Shown here: positions 8,844-17,618 of the stretch, in pieces
How the letters are laid out: the number at the start of each line of letters is the position of its first letter
How positions within the stretch are numbered: position 1 is the first letter of the stretch
Origin: Paracoccaceae bacterium
Lineage (GTDB): Bacteria; Pseudomonadota; Alphaproteobacteria; Rhodobacterales; Rhodobacteraceae
Assembly: GCA_028150825.1 (NCBI GenBank)
Contig: JAOGIM010000005.1
Location: 47,733 to 111,732 of the forward strand
Reading direction: 5' to 3'
Length of the DNA stretch: 64,000 nt
Made by a program: the position numbers and the translations under genes
The notes under the pieces: generated by a model
Databases searched by the model: none
What the model was told of the DNA's origin: nothing
What the model saw: only the letters and a program-made list of their open reading frames with translations

Positions 8844-9266
8844 ATGAAACATAGACACGCTCTTTCTCACTTGCAGGATATTGATGTAAGCATGCTCATT
8901 TCTCTTAAAGCTGGGGACTACATTTACAAGGTTAAAGAAAAGCCAGATGGTGTCTTTTTAATTCACACTGGAGCAGTGGAAATTCTATCCAATACTGGAT
9001 TGCTGCTAGGTGAATTGAATGTTGGAGAGTTGTTTGGCGAAATCTCAGAATTACTGTCCGAACGTAGAAGCGTCTCAGCCAGGGCAAAAACCAATTGTAC
9101 TCTGATGCTTATTGAGTCTTCTACACTTGAGAAAAAGCTTGATAGCTGCGACGCAGCCATAAAAGGTATTTTAAGGTCTTTAGCACTGAGGCTGAAAGAA
9201 ACTGATAGAAAATACGAGAAAATTTGGGACGAGTTACAGATATACAAATCAATTAAAAAAAAATAG
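8844..9266 (+). CDS. Small cyclic-nucleotide-binding domain protein
   Basis: This 140-residue protein is a single cyclic-nucleotide-binding (cNMP/CRP-like) beta-roll. The phosphate-binding cassette is recognisable as GELFGEISELLSERRSVSARA, with the conserved Gly-Glu and Arg-Ser positions. A C-terminal basic helix follows (about residues 105-140), but there is no helix-turn-helix, so it is not a complete CRP/FNR regulator. It stands alone between two decayed regions, and no clear ribosome binding site is visible. It may sense a cyclic nucleotide and act by protein contact, or be the surviving part of a larger protein. Confidence 0.7.
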   Translation: MKHRHALSHLQDIDVSMLISLKAGDYIYKVKEKPDGVFLIHTGAVEILSNTGLLLGELNVGELFGEISELLSERRSVSARAKTNCTLMLIESSTLEKKLDSCDAAIKGILRSLALRLKETDRKYEKIWDELQIYKSIKKK

Positions 9267-10322
9267 AATGCACAAGCCCAGGCCCTTACCTTTATCCATT
9301 ACTAATCTTTTTAGCGTAATTGTTCATTATCTTGTGACTAAAACCATTGCTCCAGTTCAATGAACGCAAGATCGAGTCATTGGTTGGAATGCCAGGGGAA
9401 TTGTGAATTGTTCTAATAAAAGCAATGAATATTATATTTTCAAACTGGACTAAGCCGTGGAACCCTGGATGTTAGAACCGAAATGATGGCAGCACTCAGA
9501 TTGGTGTGTCAGGGACAGGCATAGGCATAGGCATACGCATGAGTTTTGTATTGTTGACCATCAAAAGAGAAATTTTTTAGCAGCTCCAACCCAGCGTTAG
9601 CGTTAAATAGTCCAACACGATTAATTTTTTGCTTTTTTGTGGGAATAAATTCTTAAAATTGGCATCATAGCCCGCCAAAAAACGTGTTGTTGATCTTTGA
9701 ATTTGTTATTAATTACATCCCATCATGCACGAGAATAGTAGCTATATTTATCAATTTGAGAATCTGTTGGAGATACCTATCTGGAGCTCTAGCGAAATTT
9801 TTAGCATAAACATTTACAACAAAGGAGAGCATTATATCGCAGCGCTCTTGGGTGTGAAGAGTAAATCATCCTTGAACATTGTGGGCTTTGCAAAACGAAC
9901 TAAAAATATTAGCCATTCAAGCAAAAGATGGGTGAATTGCAGTTATTTCGTTTTCCTCGTCAACGCTATTGTGTGAATGTCCTTGGAAAGTCAACCTTCT
10001 CAGTTGTTGTTCCAGTCTTTCAATACCTTTGAAATTTGCATGCGAAGAAGCCCAAAACTAATAACGGCTTGAAACCCGCAATTCAGATAATGTTCATAAA
10101 TTGAAACAAGTTCGGTTTGATCCTCTAAAAAGATCAGTTTAATGGGGCCTTTTATCTGAGTTCTAAGCGTAGTCTTCCAAAAGCCTTTTAAGAGCGATAT
10201 ATAATAATCGTAAAACTAACACGTTTTGATCTTTAATTAACAAAATAACTAGCAAGACGTTGCAAGTCAGCAGTTATCTGGTGTAACAAACTATTTAATT
10301 ATTAACTCTGGAAAGCCAAGTT
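9267..10322 (-). pseudogene. Decayed region with minus-strand coding remnants
   Basis: No intact gene is visible in about 1 kb before miaB. On the minus strand, the frame 10223 to 10000 stays open for about 70 codons without a start codon and reads LKGFWKTTLRTQIKGPIKL and EDQTELVSIYEHYLNCGFQ before its stop. Around 9640-9510 another minus frame reads RVGLFNANAGLELLKNFSF, then GQQYKTHAYAYAYA. That part spans a GC-ATAGGC hexamer repeat (9515-9540) which encodes the Ala-Tyr pairs, and its alternating pattern resembles an outer-membrane beta-strand. I cannot assign either to a family. They are best read as gene remnants. Confidence 0.3.
9515..9540. repeat. Hexanucleotide tandem repeat (ATAGGC, about 4 copies)
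   Basis: Copies ACAGGC, ATAGGC, ATAGGC and ATACGC stand in tandem; two are identical and two differ by one base. The block sits inside the minus-strand coding remnant, where it encodes repeated Ala-Tyr. Confidence 0.6.
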
Positions 10323-11645
10323 ATGAGCGCTCCTAAAAAAATATTTGTTAAAACTTACGGCTGCCAAATGAATGTTTATGACAGCGAGCGGATGATCGAA
10401 ACCATGGGGCAAGCGGGTTATGAAGAAACTGATAAACCCGAAAATGCGGATATGATTCTTTTGAATACATGTCATATTCGCGAAAAAGCAGCTGAAAAAA
10501 TTTATTCTGAACTGGGACGTTACAAAGGATTAAAGTCCGAAAAACCTGATTTGAAAATTGCAGTAGCAGGGTGTGTTGCACAGGCTGAAGGTGGCGAAAT
10601 CATCCGCCGGCAGCCAATGGTGGACATGGTGGTTGGTCCTCAAAGCTATCACCGGCTTGCGGCGCTTGAAAAAGAATCTAATGGCGGTAAGAGGGTCGTA
10701 GATATTGATTTCCCTGAGGAAGACAAATTTGATCAGCTCGTTGCACGTCCTAAAGTCAAGCGAGCGCCAAGCGCTTTTTTAACGGTACAAGAGGGCTGTG
10801 ACAAATTTTGTGCATTCTGCGTGGTGCCGTATACTCGAGGTGCTGAGTCATCGCGTCCTGTGGAACGCATTCTCAATGAGGCGCGGGATCTTGTTGAGCG
10901 CGGCGTACGCGACATTACTTTGCTTGGACAAAACGTCAACGCCTATCATGGTATTGGATCTAAGGGCCAGGAAACCTCTTTGGCTGCTTTGATCTGGGAA
11001 CTGAATAAATTAGACGGCTTGGAACGGATTAGGTTTACCACGAGCCATCCCAACGATATGAACGATGATTTGATTGAGGCGCATGGCAATTGTGCCAAAC
11101 TTATGCCCTATTTGCATTTGCCTGTTCAGTCTGGTTCGGACCGAATTTTAAAACGTATGAACAGATCTCACACAGTGCAGTCATATATCGATTTGGTTGA
11201 TAAAATTCGGCAGGCAAGACCCGATATTTTGATTTCTGGCGATTTTATAGTTGGGTTTCCCGAAGAGATGGATGAAGATTTTGATGCGACAATGGATTTG
11301 ATCCGCCGTGTACAGTATGGACAAGCCTACTCTTTTAAGTATTCGACGAGACCTGGAACCCCGGCCGCAGAGCGGGATCAGCTTGATGAAGGAGTTAAAA
11401 CGGAACGCCTTTACCGGCTGCAAAATCTTATTGCCATTCAGCAAAAATCTTTTCAAGATACCATGGTTGGTCGAGATTTACCGGTGCTTTTGGAGAAGTC
11501 AACCCGTTTTGAGGGGCAATTAGTAGGCAAATCTGAGTATCAACACGCAGTACATACCGATGCTTTTGACACCATGATTGGCTCAATTCAACGAGTGCGA
11601 ATTACGCAGAGCAACCGAAACTCGTTGACTGGAAATCTTTGCTAG
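10323..11645 (+). CDS. miaB: tRNA-2-methylthio-N6-dimethylallyladenosine synthase MiaB
   Basis: This 440-residue methylthiotransferase adds the methylthio group to i6A at position 37 of tRNAs reading UNN codons, using two iron-sulfur clusters and SAM. The N-terminal UPF0004 domain has cysteines in [22 protein letters not shown] and [11 protein letters not shown]. The radical-SAM CxxxCxxC motif is CDKFCAFC near residue 160, and a C-terminal TRAM domain follows (about 370-435). Length is typical. It is the first gene of the conserved series miaB-phoH-ybeY-corC-lnt, although here 670 bp separates it from phoH. Confidence 0.97.
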   Translation: MSAPKKIFVKTYGCQMNVYDSERMIETMGQAGYEETDKPENADMILLNTCHIREKAAEKIYSELGRYKGLKSEKPDLKIAVAGCVAQAEGGEIIRRQPMVDMVVGPQSYHRLAALEKESNGGKRVVDIDFPEEDKFDQLVARPKVKRAPSAFLTVQEGCDKFCAFCVVPYTRGAESSRPVERILNEARDLVERGVRDITLLGQNVNAYHGIGSKGQETSLAALIWELNKLDGLERIRFTTSHPNDMNDDLIEAHGNCAKLMPYLHLPVQSGSDRILKRMNRSHTVQSYIDLVDKIRQARPDILISGDFIVGFPEEMDEDFDATMDLIRRVQYGQAYSFKYSTRPGTPAAERDQLDEGVKTERLYRLQNLIAIQQKSFQDTMVGRDLPVLLEKSTRFEGQLVGKSEYQHAVHTDAFDTMIGSIQRVRITQSNRNSLTGNLC

Positions 11646-11659
11646 ATTTGTAAATTCTA

Positions 11660-11677
11660 CAGTGTTTTGGAACACTG
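11660..11677 (+). terminator. Hairpin after miaB
   Basis: CAGTGTT (11660-11666) and AACACTG (11671-11677) form a perfect seven-pair stem with a TTGG loop 15 bases after the miaB stop. The T-rich stretch starts about ten bases further on, so it is a weak or processing hairpin rather than an ideal intrinsic terminator. Confidence 0.4.
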
Positions 11678-11897
11678 ATAAGGGTCATTTTTCTCTGTTG
11701 GCTTTATGCAATTTTTTGTTCGGACTGTTAGCGTTTTGAAAACAAAGTACTTGCTAAGCATTGAAAAGTTAACAGATCCTTATTAAAAATTCCTAGGGAT
11801 ATACAAATTAACCTTAATAACAATAATACTTAAGATATAAGTATGATATCAAATTTTTTGCAAAGGCATTGTGTGATAAAATTTAAGGTTTAATTTT

Positions 11898-11937
11898 TTG
11901 TACTAATTTGTACTAATTTGTACTAATTTGTACTAAT
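11898..11937. repeat. Four perfect copies of TTGTACTAAT in tandem
   Basis: The 10-bp unit TTGTACTAAT is repeated four times without a mismatch. The period equals about one DNA helical turn, so any protein bound to each unit would face the same side. It lies 250 bp after miaB and 300 bp before the orphan terminator. Confidence 0.9.
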
Positions 11938-12209
11938 AGGAGTGGTAAGTTTTTTAAGCGTTGGTATTAGGTCGACATGCAGGGCGTTAGCTCTCAGTGT
12001 TTACTTGCTGAATGTATATTTAGACCCAGATGGACGCGAACATTAAGTTATGGATGATGGTGTAAAGGCTATTTGACGCAGAGTTTACTGCCTGATGTGA
12101 AGCCTACTTTAAGTCATAATCAACCAATTAATGCCGTGATAGGGATCGCAACGCAGCTAACAATTCTTTGACGATTTTATTCAAACTCTTTTTGATAACT
12201 CAAATTTAA

Positions 12210-12235
12210 CCTCTGGTTTCAGACAGAGGCTTTTT
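12210..12235 (+). terminator. Intrinsic terminator with no gene in front
   Basis: CCTCTG (12210-12215) and CAGAGG (12224-12229) form a stem followed by CTTTTT (12230-12235), a classic rho-independent terminator on the plus strand. It lies 565 bp after miaB and 80 bp before phoH, so it either ends a long miaB transcript or a separate small RNA. Confidence 0.65.
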
Positions 12236-12316
12236 ATCACAGCGACATATTGAGTCTGTCTATTGCAATTTGAAACAGGTATCGACACCATGTAAGGCAG
12301 CTAAAAGGAGTTTCCA

Positions 12317-13339
12317 GTGGCAGTAAGTTCGTTCGGTATCCAAGATGACATTCAAAACCAATCTCAGGAATTGCTTGATTTTCCAGATAATAAATTGCTG
12401 ATTGATCTCTGTGGGGTATGTGACAAAAATTTAGCTGAAATCGAACAAAAGATCTCTGTTCAAATTATTAGACGTGGGAACCAACTGGTAATCGTTGGTG
12501 AAGAAGAGGCAAATAAAGAGGCTGCCGCTATTTTAATGGAGCTTTATGAGCGGTTGGGAAAAGGGCGTGAAATCGAACCTGCTGATCTCGACCGAGCAGT
12601 CAGAGTATTTGAGAGAGTTAAGGGCGTAAATAGTACGTCTCAAAATCAGCCGGAAATATTTGATGCTAGGGATTTAGAGATTAAGACGCGAAAAAAATCG
12701 GTGGAACCCCGCACTGAAGCTCAAAAAGCCTATGTCAGATCTCTTTTAACGCATGAATTATCCTTTGGCATTGGGCCAGCGGGAACAGGTAAAACCTATC
12801 TCGCCGTAGCGATGGCCGTCTCAAAGTTTATGATCGGGGAAGTTGACCGTATCGTTTTTAGCCGGCCGGCGGTTGAGGCGGGCGAAAAACTTGGATACTT
12901 ACCTGGCGATATGAAGGAAAAAGTCGATCCATATATGCAGCCGCTATATGATGCGCTAAATGATTTTTTGCCGTCTAAGCAACTGGCGAGGTATATTGAG
13001 GAAAAACGGATTGAGATTGCGCCTCTCGCTTTTATGCGGGGACGCACGCTTTCGCATGCTTATGTGGTATTGGACGAGGCACAAAACGCTACTTCGATGC
13101 AAATGAAGATGTTTCTGACAAGATTGGGTGAAGGTTCACGAATGGCTATAACTGGGGATGTTTCTCAAATTGATCTGCCGCGTGGCGTGACATCTGGATT
13201 ATCTGAAGCGCAGAGGCTGTTGAGTGATATACCTGATATTGGTTTTTCATATTTTACGGCAAAGGATGTGGTTCGTCACCGTCTTGTTGCGGCTATTATC
13301 GAAGCGTACGACGGAGATACATCGATAGGTTTGAGATAA
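12317..13339 (+). CDS. phoH: PhoH-family ATPase (PhoH/PhoL)
   Basis: A 340-residue cytoplasmic PhoH-like P-loop ATPase, linked in proteobacteria to RNA metabolism and ribosome maturation together with YbeY. The Walker A is GIGPAGTGKTYLA near residue 155 and the Walker B YVVLDEAQNAT near residue 250. An N-terminal KH-like segment (about 25-90) matches PhoL. Translation starts at GTG 12317 with AAAGGAG at 12304-12310. It is followed by ybeY after 37 bp, the standard order. Confidence 0.95.
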   Translation: MAVSSFGIQDDIQNQSQELLDFPDNKLLIDLCGVCDKNLAEIEQKISVQIIRRGNQLVIVGEEEANKEAAAILMELYERLGKGREIEPADLDRAVRVFERVKGVNSTSQNQPEIFDARDLEIKTRKKSVEPRTEAQKAYVRSLLTHELSFGIGPAGTGKTYLAVAMAVSKFMIGEVDRIVFSRPAVEAGEKLGYLPGDMKEKVDPYMQPLYDALNDFLPSKQLARYIEEKRIEIAPLAFMRGRTLSHAYVVLDEAQNATSMQMKMFLTRLGEGSRMAITGDVSQIDLPRGVTSGLSEAQRLLSDIPDIGFSYFTAKDVVRHRLVAAIIEAYDGDTSIGLR

Positions 13340-13376
13340 GTGCATGAACCTAAAAAGACCATAATGGTGCAAATAA

Positions 13377-13874
13377 ATGCCGATTGAAGTTGTTTTGGAG
13401 GATAATCGTTGGGAAACGCTTGACGTCGGCGATTTGGCATCCACGGGCTTTGTTTCCGTGATGAAGTATTTTGAACTTAATCCAGAGACTTTTGAAGTTG
13501 AAATGCTTGCATGCGACGATCATCGTATCGCAGAATTGAATTCTGATTTTCGCGGAATCGAAAAATCTACAAACGTCTTGAGTTGGCCTTCGGTCGATCG
13601 AAGCCCTAAAAGTAAGGGTCAATTTCCACCTAAGATGGCGCCTTGTAGTGAGAATTTTTTGGGAGATATTGCTATTTCTTATGATACTTGCCTGAGGGAA
13701 GTGCAGGTGTCAGAAAGAAAAGTTGAGCATTATGTTTCGCATTTAATTGTCCATGCTATGCTTCATTTGATGGGGTTTAGCCATGAAAATGATACAGATG
13801 CAGTGCTAATGGAAACAATAGAAGTAGAAATACTTGGCAAAATGGGTATTGATAGCCCATATGGAGAACAATAG
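13377..13874 (+). CDS. ybeY: Endoribonuclease / rRNA maturation factor YbeY
   Basis: This 165-residue protein is the single-strand endoribonuclease YbeY, which acts in 16S rRNA 3'-end maturation and ribosome quality control. The zinc site is the family motif HAMLHLMGFSH near residues 126-136, with all three histidines present. The upstream pattern STNVLSWP is also conserved. It sits between phoH and the CorC-like gene, as in most proteobacteria. No strong ribosome binding site is seen, so translation may depend on the upstream gene. Confidence 0.95.
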   Translation: MPIEVVLEDNRWETLDVGDLASTGFVSVMKYFELNPETFEVEMLACDDHRIAELNSDFRGIEKSTNVLSWPSVDRSPKSKGQFPPKMAPCSENFLGDIAISYDTCLREVQVSERKVEHYVSHLIVHAMLHLMGFSHENDTDAVLMETIEVEILGKMGIDSPYGEQ

Positions 13875-13903
13875 AATGCACTAATTGCATTTGGACGAGG
13901 AAA

Positions 13904-14794
13904 ATGGGTGAGCAAGAGGGATCTTCTGGAGCGGCGCGTAGTGCGCAATCCAAGTCCGATCAAAAAACAAGGGCAGCATTTGGTTTTTTAACGCGTCTTT
14001 TTATGAAGCTTGGACTTGTTAAGTCTAAGGCCGAAGAAACCTATCCGGGTAGCATCTCGAATGATGGCGAACACAGCATGATGAACCTGCGTAAAATGCG
14101 GGTAGAAGATGTGGCTGTTCCAACAGCAGAAATTATATCGGTGCCGGATACGATCTCGAAAGAGGCGCTGGTAGAGATATTTCGCGAAAGTGGCCTTACC
14201 AGAATTCCAGTTTATTCCGGAACTTTGGACACGCCAATTGGAATGGCACACTTAAAAGATTTTGCATTGCGCTATGGCTTTCGCGACATGAATGGTGATT
14301 TTGATCTCATTCCGATGCTCAGACCACTTCTTTATGTGCCTCAATCCATGACCATTGGCGTCTTACTAACCAAAATGCAGGCCGAACGGCGCCACATGGC
14401 GCTGGTCGTTGATGAATATGGTGGTGTCGATGGGCTGGTCACAATCGAGGACCTGATTGAACAAGTCGTTGGCGAGATTGAGGATGAACACGATCTTGAA
14501 GATGATGCCTTTTGGGTCTTGGAAGAAAGTGGAAAATACCTCGCTAAAGCCCGTGCGCCATTAAAAGAATTCTGCGCTGAAGCTAAAATTGACCTGACGG
14601 ATGGCGAAGATATCGATGGAGAAGAAATAGAAACATTGGGTGGGCTCGTCTTTATGTTAGCTGGCCGGGTACCTGTGCGTGGCGAAGTGATTGAACATCC
14701 TGCGGGTGTCGAATTTGAAATCGTTGACGCAGACGCACGGCGCGTCAAACGGATGCGAGTACAGCTTCCAAGGCTCAAACAAGCTGCAGAATAA
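13904..14794 (+). CDS. CorC/HlyC-family protein with CBS domains (YbeX-like)
   Basis: The 296-residue protein has a CBS pair (about residues 65-195, including [15 protein letters not shown] and [19 protein letters not shown]) and a C-terminal CorC_HlyC domain (about 210-290). It lacks an N-terminal DUF21 membrane domain, as usual for YbeX/CorC. The family is linked to magnesium and cobalt efflux and, in Escherichia coli, to ribosome metabolism. ATG 13904 follows ACGAGG at a good distance. Its stop overlaps the lnt start by one base, indicating translational coupling. Confidence 0.93.
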   Translation: MGEQEGSSGAARSAQSKSDQKTRAAFGFLTRLFMKLGLVKSKAEETYPGSISNDGEHSMMNLRKMRVEDVAVPTAEIISVPDTISKEALVEIFRESGLTRIPVYSGTLDTPIGMAHLKDFALRYGFRDMNGDFDLIPMLRPLLYVPQSMTIGVLLTKMQAERRHMALVVDEYGGVDGLVTIEDLIEQVVGEIEDEHDLEDDAFWVLEESGKYLAKARAPLKEFCAEAKIDLTDGEDIDGEEIETLGGLVFMLAGRVPVRGEVIEHPAGVEFEIVDADARRVKRMRVQLPRLKQAAE

Positions 14795-16299
14795 TGGTCG
14801 CATTATCACTTAAGGCGAAAACCCGCGCATTACTATTTACTTTAGGGATTGTGGCCTCTTTAGGGCAAGCCCCTTTTTCATTATGGCCAGTTTCGATTGG
14901 AGCGCTGATTATTTTCTTTTTTCTTCAGTTTAAAGCGGCTGGGGTTGGAATAGGATCCTTCCAGCGTGGTTGGGTTTTTGGCTTTGGCTATTTCGTTGCA
15001 ACAATTAACTGGATCTTAGAACCCTTTTTAATTGATGCCGCGAGCCATGCTTGGATGGCGCCTTTTGCTCTTGCTTTAATGGCGGGTGGTTTAGCGGTTT
15101 TTTGGGGCGTAGGAGCAACACTTGGCCAGTTTCTGGGAGATAAAACTTATAGTCTGGCCTTTAGTCTTGGGATTGCTGAGTTGGCCCGAGGATATATCCT
15201 TACAGGGTTTCCATGGGCTTTGGTCGGATATGTGTGGATGGAGACACCGGTCGTCCAGCTTGCCTCTTTGGTTGGTGTATATGGCCTAACAATTTTGACT
15301 TTTTTTCTAGTGGCCATTCTAGTCGAAATTTACGTCAAGCGAGGTGTTCTTCTGGCTACAGCAATGTGTTGCGCGCTGATTGCGGCGAGTTGGATTTGGG
15401 GCACCTATCGGATAACGAATTTGCAGGCGCTGGAAAATGCTAAAGTTGTTAGGCTAGTGCAGCCCAATGCGCCACAAGAAGAGAAATGGCATCCTGAACA
15501 TTCATTAAAATTCTTTGCGCGGATGTTGGAGTATAGTGCTGCTGAACCAAAGCCTGACATCATCATATGGCCAGAAACAGCGTTGCCAATACCTGTTGAA
15601 TATGCCTCAGAATTGCTCGATCACATTCGTATAGCTACTAAAAACTCCGCAATTTTGTTTGGGGCTCTACGGTTTGATGGAGAACAATATTTCAACTCGA
15701 TTTTTTATTTGGGCCAAAATAAAATTGCTGTACCTGTTTATGACAAACATCATCTGGTCCCTTTTGGAGAATATTTGCCGTTCGAGTCTTACTTACGGCG
15801 TATCGGCGTAGGATTTGTGTCGCAGCTTTTTGGGCTAGGATTTGGTGTTGGCCCTGGGCCATCTATTTTTATGACCGAAGAATTAGGGGCTGTATTGCCG
15901 CTTATCTGTTACGAAGCTGTATTCCCCCAGGATACAAGAGTTTCTGGTGCACGCGCTGACGTTTTGGTTCAAATAACAAACGATGCATGGTTTGGAACAA
16001 ATTCTGGTCCTCAACAACATTTAAAGAAAGCTCAAATGCGAAGTATCGAACAAGGTCTTACCTTAATTCGAGTTGCAAACACAGGTATTTCTGGAGCGGT
16101 CGACCCTTATGGTCGTCTTATTGACAGTATAGCTTTGAACCAAGCTGGGTATTTAGATATCCGAATGCCGCCAGCGGTCCAAACGCCGGTATATGCTCGT
16201 ATTGGGGATTGGGCGTCGATTTTTTTACTTTGTTTTCTGTTGGCCATGTCCTTTTGGAAACGCGCTGCGACTTTGCGCGTTGACCTTAAAACTAAATAG
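14794..16299 (+). CDS. lnt: Apolipoprotein N-acyltransferase Lnt
   Basis: A 501-residue inner membrane enzyme that adds the third acyl chain to lipoproteins. The N-terminal half (about 10-215) holds several membrane segments and the C-terminal half is a nitrilase-like domain facing the periplasm. The catalytic triad is visible: Glu in IIWPETALP, Lys in the [14 protein letters not shown] region, and Cys in [12 protein letters not shown] final membrane helix follows near 475-495. Its ATG overlaps the preceding stop (TAATG). The next gene is metK, under its own riboswitch. Confidence 0.96.
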   Translation: MVALSLKAKTRALLFTLGIVASLGQAPFSLWPVSIGALIIFFFLQFKAAGVGIGSFQRGWVFGFGYFVATINWILEPFLIDAASHAWMAPFALALMAGGLAVFWGVGATLGQFLGDKTYSLAFSLGIAELARGYILTGFPWALVGYVWMETPVVQLASLVGVYGLTILTFFLVAILVEIYVKRGVLLATAMCCALIAASWIWGTYRITNLQALENAKVVRLVQPNAPQEEKWHPEHSLKFFARMLEYSAAEPKPDIIIWPETALPIPVEYASELLDHIRIATKNSAILFGALRFDGEQYFNSIFYLGQNKIAVPVYDKHHLVPFGEYLPFESYLRRIGVGFVSQLFGLGFGVGPGPSIFMTEELGAVLPLICYEAVFPQDTRVSGARADVLVQITNDAWFGTNSGPQQHLKKAQMRSIEQGLTLIRVANTGISGAVDPYGRLIDSIALNQAGYLDIRMPPAVQTPVYARIGDWASIFLLCFLLAMSFWKRAATLRVDLKTK

Positions 16300-16317
16300 G
16301 CTTATTCCTGATCCGAA

Positions 16318-16366
16318 GTTCCACAACGGCTTCCTGACGTGGAACACGATTTTAGAGACTGGAGCG
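16318..16366 (+). ncRNA. SAM/SAH riboswitch upstream of metK
   Basis: The segment forms a hairpin GTTCCAC (16318-16324) / GTGGAAC (16339-16345). Its loop carries AACGGCTTCCTGAC, followed after a short AT linker by GGAGCG (16361-16366). This matches the SAM/SAH riboswitch: the loop GCTTCC pairs with GGAGC to make an H-type pseudoknot. Because GGAG is also the metK ribosome binding site, ligand binding would hide it and stop translation. This class is known from Rhodobacterales metK leaders, which supports the taxonomic guess and rules out the upstream ATG at 16339. Confidence 0.88.
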
Positions 16367-16371
16367 TTTAC

Positions 16372-17553
16372 ATGACAAATCGCAATCATATTTTTACCTC
16401 TGAATCTGTATCAGAAGGGCATCCTGACAAAGTATGTGATCGAATTTCTGACGCTGTTCTCGATGCCTTTTTAAAGCAAGAGCCAGAGGCTCGTGTCGCG
16501 TGTGAAACTTTTGCTACGACAAATCGCGTGGTTATTGGCGGTGAAGTCGGGCTCTCTGATAAGGCAAAACTATCCGAATTTATGAGCCGAGTTGATCAAA
16601 TTGCACGAGAGTGCGTCAAAGATATCGGTTATGAGCAAGAAAAGTTTCACCATGAAACTATTGAGGTGACAAACCTTTTGCACCAGCAATCAGCGCATAT
16701 TGCCCAAGGTGTTGATGCTTCTGGAACAAAAGAAGAGGGTGCTGGTGATCAGGGGATAATGTTTGGTCATGCAACACGTGAAACTCCTGACTTGATGCCT
16801 GCGCCTATTCAATATAGCCACGCGATCCTGCGCCGCCTTGCCCAAGTGCGTAAAAATGGAAAAGAGCCTACGCTTGGTCCTGATGCCAAATCGCAACTAT
16901 CGGTACGATATGAAGGTGGTAAACCCGTTGGTGTTAGTTCAATCGTTTTATCAACACAGCATTTGGATGAAACTATGTCGTCCAACGATGTACGCGCTGT
17001 GGTGGAGCCTTATGTTCGCGAAACTTTGCCAGAGGGTTGGATTGATGCAAAAACGCAATGGCATGTAAATCCAACTGGAAAATTCGTCATAGGTGGGCCG
17101 GATGGCGATGCTGGCCTGACTGGGCGCAAGATCATTGTTGATACCTACGGTGGCGCAGCCCCACATGGTGGTGGTGCGTTTTCGGGAAAAGATCCAACAA
17201 AAGTAGACCGCTCGGCTGCCTATGCAGCTCGTTATCTTGCAAAAAACATTGTTGCGGCAGAGCTTGCCGAAAAATGCACAATTCAGCTAAGTTACGCTAT
17301 TGGAATTTCTCAACCATTATCCATTTACGTTGATACTTTTGGTACTGGCGACGTATCTGGCGAAGCGATAGAGGCCGCTATTGCCGCCACTATTGATCTA
17401 AGCCCTCGTGGTATCCGTGAGCATTTGAAGCTAAATAAGCCTATTTATCAAAGAACCGCAGCCTACGGTCACTTCGGGCGGATTCCGGATGACGATGGTG
17501 GCTTCAGTTGGGAGAAAACGGATTTGGTGGATGCACTGACATCTGCAATCTAG
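16372..17553 (+). CDS. metK: S-adenosylmethionine synthase MetK
   Basis: The 393-residue enzyme makes S-adenosylmethionine from methionine and ATP in the cytoplasm. Family signatures include [16 protein letters not shown] at the N-terminus, [10 protein letters not shown] near residue 125 and [19 protein letters not shown] near residue 265. The ATG at 16372 is chosen because its GGAG site is part of the SAM/SAH riboswitch; an ATG at 16339 lies within the riboswitch stem. In many Rhodobacterales trmB follows metK, but here an oppositely oriented acyl-CoA dehydrogenase follows. Confidence 0.98.
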   Translation: MTNRNHIFTSESVSEGHPDKVCDRISDAVLDAFLKQEPEARVACETFATTNRVVIGGEVGLSDKAKLSEFMSRVDQIARECVKDIGYEQEKFHHETIEVTNLLHQQSAHIAQGVDASGTKEEGAGDQGIMFGHATRETPDLMPAPIQYSHAILRRLAQVRKNGKEPTLGPDAKSQLSVRYEGGKPVGVSSIVLSTQHLDETMSSNDVRAVVEPYVRETLPEGWIDAKTQWHVNPTGKFVIGGPDGDAGLTGRKIIVDTYGGAAPHGGGAFSGKDPTKVDRSAAYAARYLAKNIVAAELAEKCTIQLSYAIGISQPLSIYVDTFGTGDVSGEAIEAAIAATIDLSPRGIREHLKLNKPIYQRTAAYGHFGRIPDDDGGFSWEKTDLVDALTSAI

Positions 17554-17600
17554 ACATGCTTGATTTTGCTATTTTGACTTTTGAGGAGCTGGCCTTTGTT

Positions 17601-17618
17601 AAAAGTGCTGGCACTTTT
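17601..17618. terminator. Bidirectional terminator between metK and the acyl-CoA dehydrogenase
   Basis: AAAAGTG (17601-17607) and CACTTTT (17612-17618) form a stem with a CTGG loop, an A run on the left and a T run on the right. It sits between two convergent genes and can work in both directions. Confidence 0.65.

Larger units (their letters stand above)
11646..12316. other. Gene-free spacer between miaB and phoH
   Basis: No convincing gene is present. The region holds a hairpin just after miaB, an AT-rich stretch, a four-copy tandem repeat and a strong terminator, each listed separately. The interval 11940-12235 is a candidate for a small RNA because it ends in a terminator that no gene needs. 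Confidence 0.5.

Noticed and set aside
9725..9976. 83-codon plus-strand frame before miaB
   Set aside because: No ribosome binding site or recognisable domain, and it opposes the better minus-strand remnants in the same region.
11898..11937. CRISPR array
   Set aside because: The 10-bp units are directly adjacent with no spacers, so this is a plain tandem repeat; no CRISPR-like array or cas gene was seen in the window.
14341..14778. 145-codon minus-strand frame inside the CorC-like gene
   Set aside because: It is a Ser-rich shadow of a well-supported gene on the other strand.
16339..17553. metK start at ATG 16339
   Set aside because: That ATG lies in the SAM/SAH riboswitch stem; known MetK proteins begin near the ATG at 16372.
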